This document shows, one piece after another, positions 18,378 through 29,136 of a stretch of 64,000 nt of DNA. The notes under the pieces are model-generated. The model was not told the DNA's origin, did not search any database, and saw only the letters and a program-made list of their open reading frames with translations. The stretch comes from Acidipropionibacterium jensenii DSM 20535. GTDB taxonomy: Bacteria > Actinomycetota > Actinomycetes > Propionibacteriales > Propionibacteriaceae. The translations under genes and the position numbers were made by a program. Positions within the stretch are counted from its first letter, which is position 1. The number at the start of each line of letters is the position of its first letter. The DNA lies in NCBI RefSeq assembly GCF_000425285.1, contig NZ_AUDD01000008.1, forward strand, positions 62,001 to 126,000. Reading direction: 5' to 3'.

Positions 18378-18674
18378 ATGGCGACAGATTATGACGCCCC
18401 GCGCAAGACCGATGACGATCCCAATGAGGACTCCATCGAGGAACTCAAGAATCGCCGCAACGACTCGAACTCCGGAAAGGTCGATGAGGACGAGACCGAG
18501 GCGGCCGAGGCCTTCGAGCTTCCCGGAGCCGACCTCTCCCACGAGGAGCTCACCGTGCGGGTGCTTCCCCGGCAGTCCGGGGAGTTCACCTGCGCCTCCT
18601 GCTTCCTGGTGAAGGGACGTTCCCAGCTGGCAGAGGTCCGCGACGGGCTGTCCTACTGCGTCGACTGCGTCTGA
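18378..18674 (+). CDS. DUF4193 protein
   Basis: 98-residue acidic protein of the actinobacterial DUF4193 family, function unknown. The N-terminal half is highly charged (MATDYDAPRKTDDDPNEDSI then EELKNRRND). The C-terminal half has two CxxC pairs (FTCASCFLVKG and YCVDCV), a zinc-ribbon-like arrangement. The ATG follows a clear GGGAGG element. The gene is adjacent to dut and SepH in many actinobacteria, and DUF4193 is the counterpart of a small protein next to dut in mycobacteria (recalled). Confidence 0.85.
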   Translation: MATDYDAPRKTDDDPNEDSIEELKNRRNDSNSGKVDEDETEAAEAFELPGADLSHEELTVRVLPRQSGEFTCASCFLVKGRSQLAEVRDGLSYCVDCV

Positions 18675-18714
18675 CCCGGTCCGCCCCGGCGGGGTGGGCG
18701 CAGTGGTCGGAGAG

Positions 18715-18975
18715 TCAGTGGGAGACGCTGCGGTTCAGCTGCTGGCGTCGGATAGCCCGGCTCACGAGCAGCTGGCTGGCGGCGACGCCGATCCCGCTGG
18801 CCACCATCCAGCTGAGTGCCTTGCCGGTCGAGACCTCCAGATCCTCGGAAACCGGGGGCTCGTCATCACCGGTGACGGTGCGCCACAGCAGCGACACCGC
18901 CTTCTGGGCGGCCAGGGTGGTGACAGCGCCGGCGAGCCCGGCGTAGATCTTCCAGAACAGCGTGTCAGAACTCAT
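18715..18975 (-). CDS. DUF4235 small membrane protein
   Basis: 86-residue protein with two hydrophobic segments (about residues 9-24 and 55-70) and a basic C-terminus (SRAIRRQQLNRSVSH), typical of DUF4235. Both termini are probably on the same membrane face. Function is unknown. The start is fixed by a leaderless promoter (TAGGAT at 18982-18987, 6 nt before ATG). It is convergent with the DUF4193 gene, only 40 bases apart. Confidence 0.8.
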   Translation of the reverse strand: MSSDTLFWKIYAGLAGAVTTLAAQKAVSLLWRTVTGDDEPPVSEDLEVSTGKALSWMVASGIGVAASQLLVSRAIRRQQLNRSVSH

Positions 18976-18981
18976 GGGGCC

Positions 18982-18987
18982 ATCCTA
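18982..18987 (-). promoter_or_regulatory. -10 element for leaderless DUF4235 gene
   Basis: Minus-strand TAGGAT ends 6 nt before the ATG at 18975; no ribosome site. Confidence 0.5.
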
Positions 18988-19107
18988 TGGGGGTCCACGT
19001 GCCACCATGGTCATCGTCGGGCTGCTCACCAGTTCCCGAGTGTCCTTGCCTTCACCGTCGACCCGAACTCCGGACAGGGAGGTGCGGAGGCCTGAGCCTC
19101 CCCCGTG

Positions 19108-19638
19108 ATGTCTTCTCACTACACAGAACGCCTGTCGATGTCCTGGCCGTGGTGGCTCATCGCCGGTCTCTTCGCGGTCTCCATCGCGATTGCGGTGGCG
19201 GCCTGGACCCCTCCCGTGGTCGGCCTGGTGGCCGCCGTCATCATCCTCGCCGTGACGCTGTGGGCCGGGCTGGCCGCCGGGGCGACCCGGATCCGCGCCG
19301 ATGACCAGGCCGTCACGGTGGGCGGCAGTCGCATCGAGTGGCGGTGGATCGACCGGGTGCGGGCCTGCGACACCCAGACCATGGCCACGGTGACGCACAG
19401 CCGCCACCAGATCGACGCCTTCATCGTCACCCGCCCCTGGATCTCCACCGGAGTCGTGCTGCGACTGGCCGACCCGGCCGATCCCCATCCCGCCTGGATC
19501 CTGTCCACCCGACACCCCCAGGAGCTCGCGGCGGTCGTTCAGGACCATCTGCACCAGGCCGATCGGCCGGCGGTCGCACACCCCGGCCCGACCGGATCGA
19601 CGCTGAAGGAGACACCGTGGCCGACCAGATCGACATGA
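19108..19638 (+). CDS. DUF3093 membrane protein
   Basis: 176-residue protein with two adjacent N-terminal transmembrane helices (about residues 12-32 and 36-56) followed by a soluble PH-like domain (ADDQAVTVGGSRIEWRWID, then STRHPQELAAVVQDHL), the arrangement of DUF3093. Function is unknown. It sits directly before dut with a 22-base overlap, so the two are probably translationally coupled. GTG 19105 immediately before the ATG is an alternative start. No convincing ribosome site is seen for either. Confidence 0.8.
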   Translation: MSSHYTERLSMSWPWWLIAGLFAVSIAIAVAAWTPPVVGLVAAVIILAVTLWAGLAAGATRIRADDQAVTVGGSRIEWRWIDRVRACDTQTMATVTHSRHQIDAFIVTRPWISTGVVLRLADPADPHPAWILSTRHPQELAAVVQDHLHQADRPAVAHPGPTGSTLKETPWPTRST

Positions 19639-20078
19639 CCCCCGAGATCGAGATCGCGACCACCGTGGCGGCGGGAGCCACCGCCCCGCACTACGCGATG
19701 CCCGGGGACGCCGGCGCCGACCTGTCGACCACCGTCGAGGTCGATCTGGCCCCGGGCCGGCGGCTCATGGTGCCCACCGGGGTTCGGGTTGCCATCCCCG
19801 ACGGGTACGTCGGGTTCATCAACCCGCGCTCCGGACTGGCGGCGCGCACCGGACTCAGCATCGTCAACACCCCCGGCACCATCGACTCCGGGTACCGCGG
19901 GGAGCTGCGGATCCTGCTCATCAACACCGATCCCAGCCATCCGATCCACCTGGACGCCGGGGACCGGATCGCCCAGCTCGTCATCATCCCGGTGGTCCGG
20001 GCCCGGTTCGTTCCGGTGGAGGAGCTTCCGCCGTCATCCCGGGGGGAGTCCGGGTACGGGTCCACCGGTGTGGCATGA
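19617..20078 (+). CDS. dut: Deoxyuridine 5'-triphosphate nucleotidohydrolase (dUTPase)
   Basis: Hydrolyses dUTP to dUMP and pyrophosphate, keeping uracil out of DNA and supplying thymidylate synthesis. All five trimeric dUTPase motifs are present: GDAGADLS (1), NPRSGLAARTGL (2), TPGTIDSGYRGEL (3), GDRIAQLVI (4), and the C-terminal SSRGESGYGSTGV (5). Length (153 aa) is normal. The GTG start overlaps the end of the DUF3093 gene and follows AAGGAG. Homotrimer expected. Confidence 0.95.
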   Translation: MADQIDMTPEIEIATTVAAGATAPHYAMPGDAGADLSTTVEVDLAPGRRLMVPTGVRVAIPDGYVGFINPRSGLAARTGLSIVNTPGTIDSGYRGELRILLINTDPSHPIHLDAGDRIAQLVIIPVVRARFVPVEELPPSSRGESGYGSTGVA

Positions 20079-20153
20079 CTCTGCCGAGCCGTGGATAGAC
20101 TGCGGTGACGCTCTGGGCGTCGTCGGGGTTAATCGTCACGGAAGGACCTGGTT

Positions 20154-20984
20154 GTGATCTTCGGTCGCAGGAAGAACAAGGACAAGGACGTCGACAAGGA
20201 GGCCGAGGTCGCGACCGAGCAGGTCGATGCCGCCGAGACCCCCGAGGACACCGCGTCCACCGAGGACACACCGGACTCCGTGGCCGCTGAGACTCAGGAG
20301 GACTCCGACGCCGAGGACGTAGCGAAGACCGAGGACGACGAGACCGCCGATGGGGACACCGAGGAGGACGGCACCGACCAGGACGGGGATGACGGCATCT
20401 ACCGCATCAACCTGGAGCGCGAGGACGGTCCCTTCGACATCGACCAGGTCGACCTCGACGCCGACGACATCAAGCGGATCGACTTCGGATCGCTGATCGT
20501 CACCCCCTTCGAGGACATGCAGATGCAGATCCAGATCGACCAGGACAGCGGTGAGGTCCAGAGTCTGCTGGTCGTGCGCGGAAACAACGCCCTGGAGGTG
20601 GCCCTGTTCGCCGCCCCCTCCACCGGCGAGATGATCAGCCAGGTCCACCGGGAGATGATCCAGGGAACCGAGGCCCAGAACGGCCAGGCGGTCGTCAACC
20701 AGGGACCGCTGGGAGCCGAGCTGCACCGGGTGGTGCCGATGACCGGACCCGACGGGGATCAGGGATTCCACGTGTCGCGCAGCTGGCTGACCCAGGGCCC
20801 CCGTTGGCTGCTGCGCGGCGTCCTGATGGGCGACTGCGCGGTGGGCGAGGAGCTGGACGCCACCGGCCAGCTGCTCCTGGAGTTCTTCTGCAACCTGGTG
20901 GTCCGCCGTGACGAGCTGCCCCGGGTGCCCGGCGACGTCATTCCGCTCAAGGTGCCCGACGAGCTGCGCGCCGAGGAGTCCTGA
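20154..20984 (+). CDS. DUF3710 protein
   Basis: 276-residue protein: a basic start (MIFGRRKNKDKDVDKE), about 75 residues of acidic Glu/Asp/Thr low complexity, then the conserved DUF3710 domain of about 190 residues. The function of this actinobacterial family is unknown to me. It starts with GTG behind GGAAGG and ends in a TGATG overlap with the OB-fold gene, so the pair is translationally coupled. The order dut-DUF3710-OB-fold is a recognised actinobacterial arrangement. Confidence 0.85.
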   Translation: MIFGRRKNKDKDVDKEAEVATEQVDAAETPEDTASTEDTPDSVAAETQEDSDAEDVAKTEDDETADGDTEEDGTDQDGDDGIYRINLEREDGPFDIDQVDLDADDIKRIDFGSLIVTPFEDMQMQIQIDQDSGEVQSLLVVRGNNALEVALFAAPSTGEMISQVHREMIQGTEAQNGQAVVNQGPLGAELHRVVPMTGPDGDQGFHVSRSWLTQGPRWLLRGVLMGDCAVGEELDATGQLLLEFFCNLVVRRDELPRVPGDVIPLKVPDELRAEES

Positions 20985-21376
20985 TGGCCCGGCCCGCCCG
21001 CAGACCCGGAGCACGCCCCGGGGTGCTGCGCCGGGTCCTGTACCGGGTCGCGGCCTCCAACGACGACCTGGCCGACGACGAGCTGCGCAAGGAGTCCCAG
21101 AACGCCGGGGCGAGCACCATCGCCAACGCCCAGCCCCGCACCCGGGTGCGGATCCAGGGCAGGATCGAGGTCCTCACCCTCAACCCGAACGGCACCAACC
21201 GCTGGCTGGAGGCCGAACTCAATGACGGCACCGGCTCGGTCCACCTGGTGTGGATGGGGAGACGCCGGATACCCGGGCTGCGCGCCGGCCGCAGACTCGC
21301 CGTCGACGGCCTGATCGCCATCCACGACGGACAGTGGACCATCTACAACCCCAGGTACCAGCTGCTGAGCGACTAG
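20984..21376 (+). CDS. OB-fold nucleic-acid-binding protein
   Basis: 130-residue protein with an OB-fold segment from about residue 52 (RVRIQGRIEVLTLNPNGTNR, then WLEAELNDGTGSVHLVWMGR, LRAGRRLAVDGLI), as in tRNA/ssDNA-binding proteins. The N-terminal 40 residues are basic. The target is unknown. In mycobacteria a DUF3159 membrane protein gene follows this one before the potassium genes (recalled); it is absent here. Confidence 0.8.
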   Translation: MARPARRPGARPGVLRRVLYRVAASNDDLADDELRKESQNAGASTIANAQPRTRVRIQGRIEVLTLNPNGTNRWLEAELNDGTGSVHLVWMGRRRIPGLRAGRRLAVDGLIAIHDGQWTIYNPRYQLLSD

Positions 21377-21425
21377 CGGCGCGTGCCCCCGGACCCTCGC
21401 CCGGCCTGGCACCTACTACCGGCAG

Positions 21426-22088
21426 CTACTCCTTGGGGGCCAGCAGCTGGACGAGGTCCGACTCGTAGTTCGGCGAGACGATGAACAGCAGCTCGTCACC
21501 GGCCTCCAGAGCGCCGTCGCGCTCGGGGACCCGGCCCTGACCGTCCCTGATGACCGCCACCAGCACCCCGTCGCCGGGCAGCTGGATGTCGCGGACCCGC
21601 TCGCCGACCCGAGGACTCGTGTCGGGGAGGGTGAGCTCGACGAGGTTGGCGCGGCCCTTCTGGAAGGTGAACAGCCGCACCAGGTCGCCGACCGTCACCG
21701 CCTCCTCGACCAGTGCCGCCATCAGCCGCGGCGTGGAGACCGCGACGTCGACCCCCCACACCTCGTCGAACATCCACTCATTGCTCGGGTGGTTGACCCG
21801 GGCCACCGTGCGCGGCACCCCGAACTCCGTCTTGGCGAGCAGGGAGTGCACCAGATTGGCCTTGTCGTCGCCGGTCGCCGAGATCGAGACGTCGCAGTGG
21901 TCCAGCCGGGCCTCATCCAGGGAGTCCAGCTCGCAGGCGTCGGCGCACAACCACTCGGCCTCCGGCACGGTGTCGGGGTTCATGGCGTGGGGATTGCGGT
22001 CGATGAGAAGGATCTCGTGCCCGTGGGCGATGAGCTCACGGGCGATGGACCGGCCGACATTGCCGGCCCCGACGATGGCGATGCGCAA
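21426..22088 (-). CDS. TrkA/RCK-family K+ transport regulator (CeoC-like)
   Basis: 220-residue cytosolic protein with an N-terminal Rossmann RCK_N domain (IVGAGNVGRSIARELIAHGH, acidic end IDRNP at beta-2) and a C-terminal RCK_C domain (about residues 140-220, LPDTSPRVGERVRDIQLPGD). Such subunits bind NAD(H) or ATP/ADP and gate a potassium channel or transporter. It is the downstream member of a pair of RCK genes separated by 30 bases, beside a divergent KimA-type importer. It corresponds to CeoC of mycobacteria by position (recalled). Confidence 0.85.
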   Translation of the reverse strand: MRIAIVGAGNVGRSIARELIAHGHEILLIDRNPHAMNPDTVPEAEWLCADACELDSLDEARLDHCDVSISATGDDKANLVHSLLAKTEFGVPRTVARVNHPSNEWMFDEVWGVDVAVSTPRLMAALVEEAVTVGDLVRLFTFQKGRANLVELTLPDTSPRVGERVRDIQLPGDGVLVAVIRDGQGRVPERDGALEAGDELLFIVSPNYESDLVQLLAPKE

Positions 22089-22118
22089 TTTGAGTTGCCT
22101 TTCAGAGGTGGGAGCGGC

Positions 22119-22781
22119 TCAGCGGCGGGCCGGGGGAGCGGCGAGCAGGCGCTCGACCTCGGGCACCCGCTCGACCTCGACGGCCGCGTAGACGACGTCG
22201 CCGTCCTGGAGCAGGGTGGAGGGGGAGGGCACGATGCCGGTCCCGAAGCGCTGCAGGAAGGGCAGCGGGGTGTGGATCTGGTCCTGGATCGCACTGATCT
22301 TCATCCCCACCCAGGCCGCGTGGGTGTTCACCCGGATCAACCGGGCCTGACCCGAGGGATCGCGCCAGGCCGGCTCGGAGCCCTCCGGCATCATGGAGCG
22401 CAACACCTGGTCGGCGGCCCACCGCACGGTGGCCACGGTCGGAATCCCGAGTCTCTCGTAGACCTCGGCGCGACCCTGGTCGTAGATCCGGGCCACCACG
22501 TTGTCGATGCCGAACTCCTCGTGGACCACCCGGGCGGCCAGCACATTGGAGTTGTCACCGCTGGACACCGCGGCGAAACCGTCCGCATTGCGGATATCGG
22601 CCTTCTCCAGAACGGTGCGGTCAAAACCCACCCCGCGCACCGTGATGCCGCGGAACTCCGGGCCGAGACGACGGAACGACTCCGCCTCCTGGTCGATGAC
22701 CGCCACACTGTGGCCGCGCTTCTCCAGAGACCTGGCCAGGCTCGAACCGACCCGACCGCATCCCATGATGACGATGTGCAC
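22119..22781 (-). CDS. TrkA/RCK-family K+ transport regulator (CeoB-like)
   Basis: 220-residue paralogue of the neighbouring RCK protein: GxGxxG nucleotide site (IVIMGCGRVGSSLARSLEKR) with IDQE at the end of beta-2, followed by an RCK_C domain (HAAWVGMKISAIQDQ to AAVEVERVPEVERL). It starts with GTG behind a GGGAGGG ribosome site. The two RCK proteins probably assemble together. No TrkH/TrkG/KtrB pore subunit is encoded in the window; the only potassium transporter nearby is the divergent KimA-like gene. Confidence 0.85.
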   Translation of the reverse strand: MHIVIMGCGRVGSSLARSLEKRGHSVAVIDQEAESFRRLGPEFRGITVRGVGFDRTVLEKADIRNADGFAAVSSGDNSNVLAARVVHEEFGIDNVVARIYDQGRAEVYERLGIPTVATVRWAADQVLRSMMPEGSEPAWRDPSGQARLIRVNTHAAWVGMKISAIQDQIHTPLPFLQRFGTGIVPSPSTLLQDGDVVYAAVEVERVPEVERLLAAPPARR

Positions 22782-22871
22782 GTGACCCTCCCGTCACTCT
22801 CAGGGTGTCATTCTGCCCTGTCGGGGCCGCGGTGTCGCACCGCCCGTCTTCTGCACCGCGGCGCTCAGACG

Positions 22872-22877
22872 TAGAGT
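22872..22877 (+). promoter_or_regulatory. -10 element for leaderless kimA-like gene
   Basis: TAGAGT ends 8 nt before the GTG at 22886. No riboswitch leader is possible, in contrast to Bacillus kimA. Confidence 0.5.
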
Positions 22878-22885
22878 GACCGCTC

Positions 22886-24916
22886 GTGAATGTAACGCAG
22901 GCTGTGAAGAGACTGCTCATCGGGCGCAAGCTCGAGAGCAGCGAACTGGGCCAGACGCTGCTGCCCAAGCGCATCGCGCTGCCCGTGTTCGCCTCTGACG
23001 CGCTGTCGAGCGTTGCCTACGCTCCCGACGAGATCCTCATCACCCTGTCCCTGGCGGGGGCGGCCGGGTTCGCCTTCTCCTGGAAGATCGGCATCGCGGT
23101 CGCCTGCGTGATGCTCGTCGTGGTGATGTCCTACCGACAGACCGTGCACGCCTACCCGTCGGGAGGCGGGGACTACGAGGTCGCCACCGACAACCTCGGC
23201 CCCAATGCCGGCCTCGTGGTGGCCAGCGCCCTGCTGGTCGACTACCTGCTGACGGTGGCGGTGTCGGTCTCCTCGGGAGTCCAGAACGCCGAGGCGATGA
23301 TCCCGGCCATCCACGGCCACGAAGGACTGGTAGCGGCCGGGGTGATCGTGGTTCTCACCGGCCTGAACCTGCGCGGCACCCGCGAGTCGGGAACCTTCTT
23401 CGCGATCCCGGTCTACGCCTTCATGATCAGCGTCGGCGCGATGGTGGCCTGGGGACTGGTCCGGATCTTCCTGATGGGTCAGGACCTGCGCGCCGCCACC
23501 GCCGGACTCCAGGTGGAGGGATCGGCCAAGTACACCTCGATGATGGGCCTGGCGATGGTGGCCCTGATGGCGCGCACCTTCTCCTCGGGATGTGCCGCCC
23601 TGACCGGAGTCGAGGCGATCTCCAACGGCGTCCCCTCCTTCCGGGAGCCCAAGTCCCGCAACGCCGCGGCGACCCTGGCCCTGCTGGGCGGGATCGCCGT
23701 GTCGATGCTGATGGGGATCATCGTGCTGGCCCGGGTGACCGGGGTCCAGATGTTCGACGGGACCGGCGGCGGGTCCCGGATCATCGGTCCCGACGGTCAT
23801 CCGCTGGCCGCCCAGACCACCGTGGTCGGCCAGCTGGCCCGCACCGTCTTCTTCGACACCTTCCGGCCCGGCTTTTACATCATGATCATCTGCACGATGC
23901 TCATCCTGTTCCTGGCCGCGAACACCGCCTTCAACGGCTTCCCGGTGCTCGGCTCGATCCTGGCCAAGGACGGCTTCCTGCCCCGCCAGCTGCACACCCG
24001 CGGAGACCGGCTCGCCTACTCCAACGGCATCATCACCCTGGCCGTCGGCGCCGCCGTGCTGGTACTGGCCTTCAACGCCTCGGTGACCGCCCTCATCCAG
24101 CTCTACGTGGTCGGGGTGTTCATCTCCTTCACGGTGAGCCAGACCGGCATGCTGCGGCACTGGACGCGCCTGCTGCGCTCCGACCAGAGGGCTCCCAAGG
24201 AGCAGCGGCGCACCTGGCAGCGCTCCCGGGTGATCAACGGGGTCGGCCTGGTGATGACCGGGATCGTCCTCATCATCATCCTGGCCTCGAAGTTCACCCA
24301 CGGCGCCTACCTGGCCCTCATCGCGATGGTGGGAGCCTTCGCCCTGATGAAGTCGATCCGACGCCACTACGACAAGGTCCATGCGGAGCTGGAGCTGTCG
24401 GACTCCTCGGACCGGGCGCTGCCCTCGAGGGTGCACGCGGTGGTGATGGTCGCCGACCTCAACAAGCCGACCATGCGGGCCCTGCAGTTCGCCAAGGCCA
24501 CCGTGCCGACCTTCCTGGAGGCCGTCACGGTCGACGTCGACCCCGACGCCACCGAGAAGGTCCTGCAGACCTGGGAGTCCGAGGACGTCGACGTCCCCCT
24601 GAAGGTCATCGCCTCGCCCTTCCGCGAGGTGACCAACCCCTTCGTCGAGCACATTCGGCGGATCCGCAGCGAGAACCCCCGCGACATGGTCGAGGTGTTC
24701 ATCCCGGAGTACGTGGTCGGCCACTGGTGGGAGCGGGCGCTGCACAACCAGACTGGTGTGATGATCCGGGCCCGACTGCACTTCATGCCCGGCGTGCTGA
24801 TCTCCACGGTGCCCTACCAGCTCAGCTCCTCCCGCTACGCCGAGCGGCGCTGGCGCCGTGACGATCCGCGCTCCTGGCGCGACTCGCGGCGGTCGGTGAG
24901 CTCGACTCGAGGCTGA
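22886..24916 (+). CDS. kimA: KimA-type potassium importer (APC superfamily)
   Basis: 676-residue membrane protein closely resembling Bacillus KimA, a proton-coupled high-affinity K+ symporter. Signature segments match the family as I recall it: ALPVFASDALSSVAYAPDEI, SYRQTVHAYPSGGGDYEV, FSSGCAALTGVEAISNGVPS, AANTAFNGFPVLGSILAKDG. About 12 transmembrane helices occupy residues 25-490. The C-terminal about 180 residues form a soluble universal-stress-like domain (LPSRVHAVVMVADLNKPTMR to HFMPGVLISTVPYQ), which in KimA binds the inhibitor c-di-AMP. The gene is leaderless with GTG start and is divergent from the RCK pair. A generic amino-acid permease annotation is the alternative, but the specific motifs favour KimA. 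Confidence 0.82.
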   Translation: MNVTQAVKRLLIGRKLESSELGQTLLPKRIALPVFASDALSSVAYAPDEILITLSLAGAAGFAFSWKIGIAVACVMLVVVMSYRQTVHAYPSGGGDYEVATDNLGPNAGLVVASALLVDYLLTVAVSVSSGVQNAEAMIPAIHGHEGLVAAGVIVVLTGLNLRGTRESGTFFAIPVYAFMISVGAMVAWGLVRIFLMGQDLRAATAGLQVEGSAKYTSMMGLAMVALMARTFSSGCAALTGVEAISNGVPSFREPKSRNAAATLALLGGIAVSMLMGIIVLARVTGVQMFDGTGGGSRIIGPDGHPLAAQTTVVGQLARTVFFDTFRPGFYIMIICTMLILFLAANTAFNGFPVLGSILAKDGFLPRQLHTRGDRLAYSNGIITLAVGAAVLVLAFNASVTALIQLYVVGVFISFTVSQTGMLRHWTRLLRSDQRAPKEQRRTWQRSRVINGVGLVMTGIVLIIILASKFTHGAYLALIAMVGAFALMKSIRRHYDKVHAELELSDSSDRALPSRVHAVVMVADLNKPTMRALQFAKATVPTFLEAVTVDVDPDATEKVLQTWESEDVDVPLKVIASPFREVTNPFVEHIRRIRSENPRDMVEVFIPEYVVGHWWERALHNQTGVMIRARLHFMPGVLISTVPYQLSSSRYAERRWRRDDPRSWRDSRRSVSSTRG

Positions 24917-25010
24917 CCGGCCCTCGGGGGTGCGGTACGGCTCCCGGAGCAGACCGGGCAGACTGGGACGGCGACGGATCGACACGGACCCGTCGAGATG
25001 TGGAGGACCG

Positions 25011-26186
25011 ATGACACAGCAGCACGAGGGCGCCGTCCTGGAGCTGGACCTGGGCCCGATCGCCCACGGCGGGTTCTGCGTGGCCCGCTCCGAGGGCCGG
25101 GTGGTCTTCGTGCGCGGCGGGCTGCCAGGGGAGAAGGTCCGGGCGAGGGTGCTGGACGACTCGAAGGCCTCCCACTGGTTCGCCGCCACCCGTGAGGTGC
25201 TGGTCGCCGACGAGCACCGCGTCGACCCGGTCTGCCCGGTGGCCGGGGTGTGCGGCGGGTGCGACTTCCAGCACGTCCAGATCGACTTCCAGCGGGAGCT
25301 CAAGCGTCGGGTGGTCGCCGAGCAGCTGCAGCGGATCGCCGGCATCGACTGGGAGGGTGCGGTCGAACCCGCCGACGCCGACGAGGACGGGCTGGGCTGG
25401 CGCACCCGGATGCACTACCGGACCCGTGACGGCGTCCCGGCGCTGCGCGCCTTCCGGTCCCACGACCTGGTGGCGGTGCCGGCCGAGGGATGCCCGATCT
25501 CCCATCCGAGCGGCCGGGCGGCCGCCCGCGATGCCGCCGCCGGCGCCGAGGAGGTCCAGGTGGTCGTCTCGGGCACCGGCGCCGACCGGACGAGGGTCTC
25601 GGTGCTGGCCGACGGGGTCCTGGTCGAGGGACCGGCCACCGTCACCGAGAGCTGCGGGCCGCTGCAGTGGAAGGTCGATGCCGGCGGATTCTGGCAGGTC
25701 CATCCCCGGGCCGCCAAGGTGCTCACCGCGGCCGTCCTCGACGGACTGCAACCGCGCCAGGGGGAGAAGGCCCTGGACCTGTACTGCGGGGTGGGACTGT
25801 TCGCCGGGGTCCTGGCCCGGGCCGGTGCGCGTGTCGAGGGTGTCGAGATCTCCCGGCGCGCGGTGACCCTGGCCCGACGCAATGTCACCGGGCGGTTCAT
25901 CGTCGGGCGCACCGAGCGCTCGATGAGGCAGCTGTCCTCGCGCGCCGACCTGGTCGTGCTGGACCCGCCGCGCAAGGGGGCCGGCCGCAAGGTGGTGGCC
26001 GAGATCCTCACCCGTCGTCCCCGGGCGGTGGCCCACGTCGCCTGCGACCCCGCCTCGCTGGCCCGGGACCTGTCACTGTTCGCCGAGGGGGGCTACCGGC
26101 CGGCCTCGATCAGGGCCTTCGACCTGTTCCCGATGACCCATCACGTCGAGTGCGTGGCGATCCTGGTTCCCGCCACCGAGGACTGA
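25011..26186 (+). CDS. TrmA/RumA-type RNA (uracil-5-)-methyltransferase
   Basis: 391-residue SAM-dependent methyltransferase that makes 5-methyluridine in rRNA or tRNA. An N-terminal TRAM domain (about residues 5-58, AVLELDLGPIAHGGFCVAR) binds RNA. A cysteine cluster (CPVAGVCGGCDFQH, with a later Cys at EGCPIS) fits the [4Fe-4S] site of RumA/RlmD enzymes. The Rossmann motif is ALDLYCGVGLFAGVLA, and the catalytic cysteine is in VAHVACDPASLARDL, with the terminal HHVECVA glutamate. The ATG lies 4 bases after GGAGG. The adjacent potassium gene order is conserved in actinobacteria. The exact target uridine is not determined. Confidence 0.88.
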   Translation: MTQQHEGAVLELDLGPIAHGGFCVARSEGRVVFVRGGLPGEKVRARVLDDSKASHWFAATREVLVADEHRVDPVCPVAGVCGGCDFQHVQIDFQRELKRRVVAEQLQRIAGIDWEGAVEPADADEDGLGWRTRMHYRTRDGVPALRAFRSHDLVAVPAEGCPISHPSGRAAARDAAAGAEEVQVVVSGTGADRTRVSVLADGVLVEGPATVTESCGPLQWKVDAGGFWQVHPRAAKVLTAAVLDGLQPRQGEKALDLYCGVGLFAGVLARAGARVEGVEISRRAVTLARRNVTGRFIVGRTERSMRQLSSRADLVVLDPPRKGAGRKVVAEILTRRPRAVAHVACDPASLARDLSLFAEGGYRPASIRAFDLFPMTHHVECVAILVPATED

Positions 26187-26224
26187 GCCGCGGGACCGGC
26201 CCGGCACGCCGTTCCAGGGTGGTA

Positions 26225-26238
26225 TCTTGACGTCAAGA
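26225..26238. promoter_or_regulatory. Perfect palindrome over putative acnA -10
   Basis: TCTTGACGTCAAGA is a perfect 14-base palindrome 108 bases before acnA. A TATCTT hexamer (26223-26228), a good -10 candidate, overlaps its left arm. A dimeric repressor bound here would block the promoter. The regulator is not identified. Confidence 0.5.
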
Positions 26239-26346
26239 GAAATGCCATGAGCCGTGTCGTCTCAGCCGTTCTGGACCGGACAGGTCCGGACGGGGCCATG
26301 ATGGGTTCTGGACCGATCCAGCCCGCTACAGCTTGGAGTTCAACCG

Positions 26347-29028
<2,682 letters not shown>

Positions 29029-29042
29029 GCACTGCTGGTTGA

Positions 29043-29084
29043 GCACCGCGGCCCCGACGGAGTGATCCGTCGGGGCCGCGGTGC
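29043..29084 (+). terminator. acnA terminator hairpin
   Basis: A perfect 19-bp stem (29043-29061 with 29066-29084) and GTGA loop lie 15 bases after the acnA stop codon and isolate acnA from dxs. Confidence 0.8.
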
Positions 29085-29123
29085 CTCCGGCGATGTCGGG
29101 GGCCGGCGGTTTCCCCCGGGCAA

Positions 29124-29129
29124 TAAGAT
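29124..29129 (+). promoter_or_regulatory. -10 element for leaderless dxs
   Basis: TAAGAT ends 7 nt before the ATG at 29137, right after the acnA terminator; no ribosome site. Confidence 0.6.
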
Positions 29130-29136
29130 CTCTGCC

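Noticed and set aside
22865-25405. Long minus-strand frame opposite kimA (846 codons)
   Set aside because: Composition is that of an antisense shadow, with no recognisable domain or ribosome site.
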